Source: Amycolatopsis umgeniensis (lineage in GTDB: Bacteria; Actinomycetota; Actinomycetes; Mycobacteriales; Pseudonocardiaceae). Taken from it: DNA of 64,000 nucleotides. This document shows, piece after piece, positions 57,815 through 64,000 of this stretch. The notes beneath the pieces were generated by a model that made no database searches, had not been told where the DNA came from, and saw only the letters and a list, made by a program, of their open reading frames with translations. Position numbers and translations under genes: made by a program. Position 1 is the first letter of the stretch, and each line of letters opens with the position of its first letter. The stretch is taken from the NCBI RefSeq assembly GCF_014205155.1, contig NZ_JACHMX010000001.1, positions 5,518,001 through 5,582,000 of the forward strand, given 5' to 3'.

Positions 57815-58984
57815 GTGCCCGTGGATCGGGTTAAGCAAGGCGCGCAGGGCGAAGGTCGGCGGTCTCAGTACTCCGCACCCGCCCGCCGTTCGCCACGCGC
57901 CCAGCCCCGGACCTCGGACGTTCCGCGCACCGGCCAGTACCGGCCGTCGCCGCCGCCGTCGCAGCGGCTCGACGAAGATCGCTACCGCCCGGGCGGCCGC
58001 CGGACCAGCGCCCAGCCGCTCAGCGCGTCCTGGAAGCCGCACGAGCCCGGCGCCAAGACGGGCAAGCGCAAGAGCAAGGGCGGCATCGGCCACTTCGCCA
58101 AGACCTACGGCTGGCGCGTGTACGCGCTGCCGATCCTCGTGGTGATCACCGCGCTGGTCGTGTTCAACACCGCCACCGGCCCGGCCGAGCCGATCGCCTC
58201 CGACGGGACGAGCCTCGCTTCGGCCGACGGTTCGGGTGGTGACGGCGGCGAGACCGGTGCCGGTGTCGACGGGGGTGGCGACGTCCTCCCGGAGAACCCG
58301 GCCAAACCGGTCGACCTCAAGATCCCGACCGCCGACCTGCCCAAGGGCGAGCCTTTCACCGAGTCCGGCAAGGGCACCTATCACGCCGTGCCGGGCAAGG
58401 GCGAAAAGGTGGGCACGGGGCAGCTGTACACCTACACGGTCGAGGTCGAGGACGGCATCGATCCGGCCAGCTACGGCGGTGACGACAGCTTCGCCACGAT
58501 GGTGGAGGGCACCCTGTCCAATCCCAAGAGCTGGACGTGGGACGGCAAGAAGGCGCTCCAGCGCGTGGACGCGAGTTTCCCGAACCCGAGCTTCCGGGTG
58601 AGCCTCACCACACCGAACACGACGCATCGCGCGGACGTCTGCATGTTCCAGATCACCTACGAGACGTCGTGCTACCGCTCGAGCTTCGACAAGCGCGTGG
58701 TGATCAACCTCGCCCGCTGGGTGCGGGGGGCGATGGCCTTCGAGAGCGACATGGTCGGGTATCGCCAGTACGCCATCAACCACGAGGTCGGGCACGCCCT
58801 GGGCGGAAAGCACGTGGGCTGCAAGGTGAACGGCGGGATCGCGCCGGTCATGATGCAGCAGACGTTCGGCGTCTCCAACGACTTCGTGGCGCAGCTGAAC
58901 AATCTCCCCGGCGGTGACCGCGGCCGGGTGCCCGCGGACGGCCTCGTCTGCAAGCCGGGTTCCTGGCCGAATCAGACACCTTAG
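57815..58984 (+). CDS. DUF3152 membrane-anchored predicted zinc metalloprotease
   Basis: About 389 residues from GTG 57815 (GTG 57821 possible). An R/P/S-rich cytoplasmic start of about 100 residues is followed by one helix (VYALPILVVITALVVFNT), a Gly/Ser linker, and the DUF3152 domain. Near residue 322 this domain has HEVGHALGGKH, the full HExxHxxGxxH metzincin-type motif, so catalysis is likely. Cysteine pairs (VCMFQ, SCYRSS, GCK) suggest an outside location. Corresponds to Rv3207c. Confidence 0.85.
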   Translation: MPVDRVKQGAQGEGRRSQYSAPARRSPRAQPRTSDVPRTGQYRPSPPPSQRLDEDRYRPGGRRTSAQPLSASWKPHEPGAKTGKRKSKGGIGHFAKTYGWRVYALPILVVITALVVFNTATGPAEPIASDGTSLASADGSGGDGGETGAGVDGGGDVLPENPAKPVDLKIPTADLPKGEPFTESGKGTYHAVPGKGEKVGTGQLYTYTVEVEDGIDPASYGGDDSFATMVEGTLSNPKSWTWDGKKALQRVDASFPNPSFRVSLTTPNTTHRADVCMFQITYETSCYRSSFDKRVVINLARWVRGAMAFESDMVGYRQYAINHEVGHALGGKHVGCKVNGGIAPVMMQQTFGVSNDFVAQLNNLPGGDRGRVPADGLVCKPGSWPNQTP

Positions 58985-59101
58985 TCTCGCTGTCCCATCT
59001 GCTGGAATTTCCCAGGATATGAAACAGGGGAAGTCGTTTCCGCCTGTCGGTGTTGTAGATACTGGGATGCGACCCGCGATCCACGCGAGATGGAGGACCC
59101 G

Positions 59102-60280
59102 ATGTCAGGCACGCTGCCGCCGCTCGTCGAGCCGGCCGCCGAGCTCACCAAGGAAGAGGTGGCCCGGTACAGCCGTCACCTGATCATCCCGGACGTCGGG
59201 GTGACCGGGCAGAAGCGGTTGAAGAACGCCAAGGTGCTGGTCATCGGCGCCGGTGGCCTCGGTAGCCCCGCGCTGCTGTACCTCGCCGCGGCCGGGGTCG
59301 GCACGCTCGGCATCGTCGACTTCGACGAGGTCGACGAATCGAATCTGCACCGCCAGGTCATCCACGGCCAGTCCGATATCGGCAAGCTCAAGGCCGCGTC
59401 GGCGCAGGAGTCGATCGCCGAGATCAACCCCTTCGTGAAGGTGCACCTGCACACCGACAGGCTCGAGTCGTCGAACGCGCTGGAGCTGTTCGAGCAGTAC
59501 GACCTGATCCTCGACGGCACCGACAACTTCGCCACGCGATACCTGGTCAACGACGCCGCCGTGCTCACCGGCAAGCCCTACGTGTGGGGCTCGATCTACC
59601 GGTTCGAGGGACAGGCGAGCGTGTTCTGGGAGGACGCGCCGAACGGCAAGGGCCTCAACTACCGCGACCTCTACCCCGAGCCGCCGCCGCCCGGCATGGT
59701 CCCGTCGTGCGCCGAGGGTGGCGTGCTGGGCGTGCTGTGCGCGTCGATCGGCTCGATCATGGTCAACGAGGCGATCAAGCTCATCACCGGCATCGGTGAG
59801 CCGCTGCTGGGCAGGCTCGTCAGCTACGACGCGCTGGAGATGAAGTATCGCGAGGTCAAGATCCGCAAGGATCCGGAGACCCCGAAGATCACCGAACTCA
59901 TCGACTACGAAGCGTTCTGCGGTGTCGTGTCCGACGAGGCCGCTTCGGCCGCCGCCGGCAGCACGATCACTCCGGCCGAGCTCAAGGCCAAGTTCGACAA
60001 CGGCGACAAGTTCGCCCTCATCGACGTCCGCGAGCCGCATGAGTACGAGATCGTCAACATCAAGGGCGCGACGCTGATCCCGAAGGACCGGATTCTCTCG
60101 GGCGAGGCGCTGGCGGAACTGCCGCAGGACAAGCCGATCGTGCTGCACTGCAAGTCGGGCGCGCGTTCGGCGGAGGCGCTCGCGGCGCTGCATCAGGCCG
60201 GGTTCAAGGACGCGACGCACCTCGGTGGCGGCGTACTGGCTTGGGCGCGGCAGATCGACCAGAGCCTGCCGACCTACTGA
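59102..60280 (+). CDS. moeZ: Adenylyltransferase/sulfurtransferase MoeZ
   Basis: 392 residues, the same length as mycobacterial MoeZ. The N-terminal ThiF/E1-like domain has VLVIGAGGLGSPALLYLA (nucleotide binding), the arginine finger region NLHRQVIHG, and C203 in PSCAEGG. The C-terminal rhodanese domain has the active cysteine C350 in HCKSGARSAEA. It adenylates and thiocarboxylates small sulfur carriers for molybdopterin, thiamine or cysteine (CysO) synthesis. ATG 59102 follows GGAGG. Confidence 0.93.
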   Translation: MSGTLPPLVEPAAELTKEEVARYSRHLIIPDVGVTGQKRLKNAKVLVIGAGGLGSPALLYLAAAGVGTLGIVDFDEVDESNLHRQVIHGQSDIGKLKAASAQESIAEINPFVKVHLHTDRLESSNALELFEQYDLILDGTDNFATRYLVNDAAVLTGKPYVWGSIYRFEGQASVFWEDAPNGKGLNYRDLYPEPPPPGMVPSCAEGGVLGVLCASIGSIMVNEAIKLITGIGEPLLGRLVSYDALEMKYREVKIRKDPETPKITELIDYEAFCGVVSDEAASAAAGSTITPAELKAKFDNGDKFALIDVREPHEYEIVNIKGATLIPKDRILSGEALAELPQDKPIVLHCKSGARSAEALAALHQAGFKDATHLGGGVLAWARQIDQSLPTY

Positions 60281-60304
60281 GGTTTGCCGCCGCTGACCAG
60301 CGGA

Positions 60305-60376
60305 AAGAGAGCAAGGGACCTTTGCTGTCGTCAGTTAGTGCGCTAACGAACGCTAGCAAAGGTCCCTTGCTCTCTT
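60305..60376. repeat. Paired family A repeat, 72 nt
   Basis: Outer arms AAGAGAGCAAGGGACC... and ...GGTCCCTTGCTCTCTT pair over 22 nt. The centre has its own stem GTTAG-tgcg-CTAAC. It begins 25 nt after the moeZ stop. Confidence 0.88.
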
Positions 60377-60389
60377 ACGACGATGGCGA

Positions 60390-60442
60390 TCCGTGAAGGC
60401 CTCCTTGAGGGACCCAGAGTCCCTCAAGGAGGCCTTCACGGA
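60390..60442. repeat. Family B hairpin, 23-bp arms, 7-nt loop
   Basis: TCCGTGAAGGCCTCC through TTGAGGGA pairs exactly with its complement around cccagag. It lies between moeZ and the next co-directional gene. Confidence 0.9.
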
Positions 60443-60561
60443 CTTGCCCCAGGCACATCGGGCGGCAACGGTGGAAGAACGGCAGGTCAGGAGTGATCCT
60501 GTCTTGAGTATCGCTACTCGATGACCAGCGCGTCTTCTCGTTCGTGGAACGGCTCACGAGG

Positions 60562-60567
60562 TAACGT
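60562..60567 (+). promoter_or_regulatory. -10 box of the TIGR02569 gene
   Basis: TAACGT ends 8 nt before the GTG at 60576, with no ribosome site between them: a probable leaderless promoter beyond the two hairpins. Confidence 0.4.
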
Positions 60568-60575
60568 CCCGTGCC

Positions 60576-61373
60576 GTGCGTGCCACCCTAGAAAGCCCTC
60601 CGGAACACGTCTGTTCGGCGTTCGGCGGACGTGACGGTGACGCGGAGCCGATGCCCGGCACCGGCGCCTGGCGCTACGCCGATCTCGTGCTGAAGCCGGT
60701 CGTGGACAAGTCGCGGACCCTGTGGACGGCCCGGGCGCTGGAAGCCGTGGACGAGCCCGGGCTGCGGGTCGCGAAGCCGGTCCGGTCCAGTGACGGCCGG
60801 TGGGTGGTCGGCGGCTGGTCGGCGAACCGGTTCGTGTCCGGTACGGCCGAGCACCGGTACGACGAGGTCGTGCACACGGCGGTCAAGCTGCACCGCGCGA
60901 CGGCGGGGTTGCCGCGGCCGGACTTCCTGGGGCGGCGCACCGACATCGAGGCCTTGGCCGACAAACTCGCGTGGGGCGAGGCGGACATGTCCCTCGACGA
61001 GAACAAGGGCGGCCGCTGGTTCGAGGTGCTGGCCGGTTCCCGAAGACCGGTCAACCTGCCGGACCAGGTCGTGCACGGCGAACTTCTCGCCGGTGTGCTG
61101 TTCGACGCCGACGAGGCGCCCGGCATCGTCGATTTCGTGCCGTACTACCGGCCGGGTGAATGGGGTGCCGCGATCGTCGCGGTCGACGCGCTGGCCTGGG
61201 GCGGCGCCACCATCGATCTGCTCGAACGCTGGGCGCATCTCCCGCAATGGCCCCAGCTTCTCCTGCGGGCCGTCCTCTTCCGCCTGGCCGCCAACGCCCT
61301 CGACCCGCGGTCGACGCGAGCGGCTCACGACGGCCTCCGCGCCGCCGCCCGCGACGTCAGCGCCGTGCTGTGA
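60576..61373 (+). CDS. TIGR02569 family protein (Rv3205c-like)
   Basis: 265 residues from GTG 60576. The sequence resembles a kinase-like fold with VVHGELLAGVLFDADEAPGI and VDFVPYYRPGEW in the places of the catalytic and metal loops of aminoglycoside-kinase-like proteins. The HGE replaces HGD, so activity is doubtful. Conserved only in Actinobacteria. It follows moeZ, as in mycobacteria. Confidence 0.8.
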   Translation: MRATLESPPEHVCSAFGGRDGDAEPMPGTGAWRYADLVLKPVVDKSRTLWTARALEAVDEPGLRVAKPVRSSDGRWVVGGWSANRFVSGTAEHRYDEVVHTAVKLHRATAGLPRPDFLGRRTDIEALADKLAWGEADMSLDENKGGRWFEVLAGSRRPVNLPDQVVHGELLAGVLFDADEAPGIVDFVPYYRPGEWGAAIVAVDALAWGGATIDLLERWAHLPQWPQLLLRAVLFRLAANALDPRSTRAAHDGLRAAARDVSAVL

Positions 61374-61374
61374 A

Positions 61375-61410
61375 TCCGTGAAGGCCCCCTGAGAAGGAGG
61401 CCTTCACGGA
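61375..61410. terminator. Degenerate family B hairpin, 12-bp arms
   Basis: TCCGTGAAGGCC and GGCCTTCACGGA around a 12-nt loop. The 40-nt gap between the convergent TIGR02569 and permease genes consists almost entirely of this element. Confidence 0.8.
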
Positions 61411-61414
61411 CGGC

Positions 61415-63649
61415 TCACTCGGCGCGAAGGCTTTCCGTCTTCGCCGCCGAGCGCACGAGCGGCCACGTCGACGCCGTCACCAGCAGCACCACCGCGATCG
61501 TCGCCGCGGCGAGCACCCCGACCGCGGCCCAGTCGACGTACAGCGCCTTCCAGAACATCCGCTTGCCCACCGCGGCGATGCCGATCCCGATCCCCGTCGC
61601 GATCACGATCCCCAGCAGCAGCGGAATCCCGTTCTGCCACAGCAAGGACCGCAGGATCACGCGCACCGGGACGCCGGTGGCGGACAGCGCGCCGAGGGCC
61701 CGCCGCCGCTCCCGGACCTGCTCCTGGGCGAGCACGAGCAGGCACACCCCGGCCAGCAGCAGGACGAACAGCGCGCCACCGAGCAGGATGTTCCGCGCGT
61801 CCCCGATCCTCTGGGCCTCGTCGGTGATCCGCTTCTGGTTGTACGCCGTCACGGACGCCTGCCAGCCGAACGGGGCGACCGAGTTCCGCACCAGTTCGAC
61901 GAAGTCCGGGTTCGCGGTCCCGTCACGCAGGCTCACCGAGATCGAGGCGGCGGACAGGTCGACGCCCGTCATCGCGGCCGGTGTCGCGAGCACGTGCACC
62001 CCGAGATATCCGGCGATTCCCGACGGCTTCGGGGCGAGTGTCCGAGGCGTGACCGGAACGGTCCAGGACTGTTGCCGCTTGGCCATGTCGGTGAGCGTCA
62101 CCGACTGTCCTTTGTGGAACGACGGGGCCTCGGCGAACACGTCGCCGTCGTGGCAGCCCGTCGCCCCCGTCGACGCTTCGATCGTGGGGCAGTCGGCGAC
62201 ACCGAACGAGACGAGAGCACCGCTCAGGTCGAAGTACATCGAGCGCATGGACTGAAAGTCGGCCGAACCCGGTACCGCTCGCGCCGCGGCCACCGCCTGA
62301 TCGGCCATCGGGCCCTCCGCGTGGACGATCATCCGGCCTGCCATCGTGTCCTGGTACCCGCCCTGCTCCACCGCCTGGCCCGCCATCAGGCTCTGCAACC
62401 CGATCGCCCCGGCGAGCACCATGCAGACGCCCGCGACCACCCGCGACGGGGTCCCACTGTCGCTCTGCAGACGGCGGATCGCGAGCTGGAACGACGGCGG
62501 CCCGCCCTTGATCCGGGACACGGCGCGTTCCAGCAGCCATGGCAGCATCGCCGGGATCCCGAGCATCAGCAGTACCGCCCCGGCGATCGGCGCCGCGCGG
62601 CCCAGCTCGCTCGCCATACCGAAATTCGGTACCACCAAGGCGATTCCCACGAGGATCGGTAGCGGTCGCCACCACAACCGGCGCTTCGGCGGCGCGGTCT
62701 CGCGGACGACGCCGAGCGGTTCGACGATCGTGTGCCGCTGGGCGAACCACGCCGTCACCACGGCCAGCGCGGGGACGACGAGCACGATCAGCACCACCAG
62801 CGGCCACGACGGTGTGAGGTCCTTCGGGTAGAGCCCGAAGCGGAGCACCTGGAAGTTCGTCACGGCGCCGCGGAAGAGCAGGAACAACGCGGCGCCGACG
62901 ACGAGCCCGGCCGCGGCGCTCACGAGCGATTCCGCCGCGGTGATCCGGCGCAGCTGCCGGGCGGACGAGCCCGCCAGCCGCACCGCGGCGAGCCGCCGGT
63001 CCCGGGCGGCGCCGCCGAGCCGGGAGATCGTCCCGATGAAGATGAACACCGGCGTGAGCAGGACGAAGAGCCCGATCAGCAGGAGCATCAGGATCCCGTT
63101 TTCGAGCACGTCGTGGTAGGCGGGTTCGGCGCCGAACCCGTAGATCGTGGTTCCGTTCTGCATGGTGTCCGTGCCGACGTAGGCGATCAGGTCGTTCGGA
63201 TTGAGCGTGGTCCCCGCCGCGATGAGCCCGGCGGGCTTGCCTGGCAGACGAGGTCGCAGCAGGCCGCTCGTGTCGGACGCGACGAGTTCGTCCAGCTTCG
63301 GCGAGAGGAAGACCTCACCCGGCGACGGCAGCCGGTCCACACCCGGTGGGAGCGGCGAATTCGGGCCGGTCGGCCGCAGATGGACGAGCGCGATCGCCTG
63401 ACCGCGGAAGTCGGTCGTCGTCGAGTTGTAGAACAGCGGGGCGACGTCAGGGATCGGTTCGCTCCGCACGTACGAGTCGAACGCCCGCTGGTCCCGGTTC
63501 TCCTTGATGGTGCCCGCGGAGGCGCCGATCAGCAGGATCGCCACCGCGAGCCCGATTCCCGCGGCGCTCAGGACGAGCCTGACGATCGAGCCCCGGCCGC
63601 CCCCGACGGCCAGCCGGAACCCCAGCAACAGGTCTTCGCGCCCGGTCAT
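61415..63649 (-). CDS. FtsX-like ABC transporter permease
   Basis: 744 residues. One helix near the N-terminus is followed by a large extracytoplasmic region, then groups of helices; two FtsX-type cores (around 180-330 and 620-740). The end of the protein repeats LLVLAQEQVRERRRALGALS, typical of MacB/FtsX-like permeases. Such permeases with MacB-like ATPases export peptides or lipoproteins or drive envelope enzymes. The stop abuts a repeat. It overlaps the ATPase gene by 4 nt. Confidence 0.85.
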   Translation of the reverse strand: MTGREDLLLGFRLAVGGGRGSIVRLVLSAAGIGLAVAILLIGASAGTIKENRDQRAFDSYVRSEPIPDVAPLFYNSTTTDFRGQAIALVHLRPTGPNSPLPPGVDRLPSPGEVFLSPKLDELVASDTSGLLRPRLPGKPAGLIAAGTTLNPNDLIAYVGTDTMQNGTTIYGFGAEPAYHDVLENGILMLLLIGLFVLLTPVFIFIGTISRLGGAARDRRLAAVRLAGSSARQLRRITAAESLVSAAAGLVVGAALFLLFRGAVTNFQVLRFGLYPKDLTPSWPLVVLIVLVVPALAVVTAWFAQRHTIVEPLGVVRETAPPKRRLWWRPLPILVGIALVVPNFGMASELGRAAPIAGAVLLMLGIPAMLPWLLERAVSRIKGGPPSFQLAIRRLQSDSGTPSRVVAGVCMVLAGAIGLQSLMAGQAVEQGGYQDTMAGRMIVHAEGPMADQAVAAARAVPGSADFQSMRSMYFDLSGALVSFGVADCPTIEASTGATGCHDGDVFAEAPSFHKGQSVTLTDMAKRQQSWTVPVTPRTLAPKPSGIAGYLGVHVLATPAAMTGVDLSAASISVSLRDGTANPDFVELVRNSVAPFGWQASVTAYNQKRITDEAQRIGDARNILLGGALFVLLLAGVCLLVLAQEQVRERRRALGALSATGVPVRVILRSLLWQNGIPLLLGIVIATGIGIGIAAVGKRMFWKALYVDWAAVGVLAAATIAVVLLVTASTWPLVRSAAKTESLRAE

Positions 63650-64000
63650 CGGGTCACCACCGGTTCACGAGTCCGGCCGTCACGCACGATGATCTCCCGG
63701 TCCGAGTAGGCGGCCACCCGCGGTTCGTGGGTGACCAGGACGATGGCGGCGTTCGTCTGCTTCGCCGTCTCGGAAAGCAGGCGCATGACGAGCTCGCCGC
63801 TGAGCGTGTCCAGCGCGCCCGTGGGTTCGTCGGCGAAGATCACCGACGGTTCGGTGATCAGCGCCCTGGCCATGGCGACCCGCTGGCTCTGCCCGCCCGA
63901 CACCTGGCCGGGCAAGCTGTCGTCGGAGTCGCCGACTTCCAGCCGGTCGAGCCAGTCGCGCGCGAGCCGCTCGGCGGGACGGCGCTTGATGCCGCCCAAA
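63646..64000 (-). CDS. ABC transporter ATP-binding protein, MacB/LolD type (5' end beyond the right edge)
   Basis: The visible 118 residues are the C-terminal half: signature [19 protein letters not shown], Walker [14 protein letters not shown]-loop [20 protein letters not shown]. Walker A lies outside the window. Partner of the FtsX-like permease, overlapping it by 4 nt. Confidence 0.88.
   Translation of the reverse strand, partial: LGGIKRRPAERLARDWLDRLEVGDSDDSLPGQVSGGQSQRVAMARALITEPSVIFADEPTGALDTLSGELVMRLLSETAKQTNAAIVLVTHEPRVAAYSDREIIVRDGRTREPVVTR

Noticed and set aside
1..64000. tRNA or rRNA genes
   Set aside because: No cloverleaf with TTCGA-type T-loop and CCA end, and no rRNA-like conserved stretches were recognised by eye. 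A covariance scan would be decisive.

Overview
This window is high-GC actinobacterial DNA, most likely from Amycolatopsis or a close relative in the Pseudonocardiaceae (inference). The reasons are strong G/C third-position bias, frequent GTG starts, promoters with a TANNNT box 6-8 nt before the start codon (leaderless mRNAs), and gene order that matches, from memory, two Mycobacterium tuberculosis segments: Rv1220c-Rv1239c and Rv3212-Rv3205c. I saw no tRNA, rRNA, insertion sequence, prophage or CRISPR array.

Layout. 1-2708: cydA-cydB-cydD (minus, left end cut) for an unusual cytochrome bd-type oxidase. 2849-5803: a tightly overlapping run of padR, two tandem HAAS membrane proteins, a DivIVA-domain protein, an SRPBCC protein and DNA glycosylase Tag. 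5800-12374: housekeeping and metabolic genes (enoyl-CoA hydratase, DUF3117, leucyl aminopeptidase, PAP2 phosphatase, LysR, MFS pump). 12401-37205: envelope-stress and transport block: O-methyltransferase, sigE, anti-sigma factor, htrA, tatB, mrp, DUF1003, MgtE_N/CBS protein, DUF4190 proteins, general-stress protein, the trehalose importer lpqY-sugA-sugB-sugC, and corA. Interspersed are a kinase-like gene, a slipin, an acyl-CoA dehydrogenase, PspC, a DUF3558 lipoprotein, a TetR/MFS pair, a ParB-like protein and a phosphoesterase. 37531-44509: MaoC hydratase, DUF2332, NUDIX, PH-domain protein, PHP phosphoesterase, MarC, a RecB-like nuclease and small membrane proteins. 44550-61373: the second conserved block (beta-propeller protein, rhlE, ferritin-like protein, DUF3107, TetR, DUF3152 metalloprotease, moeZ, TIGR02569). 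It is interrupted by an accessory insert at 49097-55906 (DUF418, DUF4873/TetR, AurF-like oxygenase, hydrolase, AhpD-like protein, amidohydrolase). 61415-64000: an FtsX-type ABC exporter, cut by the right end.

The most distinctive content lies between genes. At least eight families of long, perfect or near-perfect palindromes, plus two arrays phased at exactly 21 nt, sit at the 3' ends of genes and mostly in convergent gaps. None falls in a divergent promoter region. Many share one geometry (23-bp arms, 7-nt loop) with unrelated sequences. Related copies differ by compensatory base-pair changes. Several copies have been absorbed into reading frames. I propose they are a genome-wide set of bidirectional transcript-end hairpins that spread or convert between sites.

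Other points of note: a cydA without the Q-loop, TCTCAG direct repeats at 11-bp pitch before sigE and before a DUF418 gene, a leader with a tiny ORF before rhlE, and a 38-residue membrane protein behind corA.
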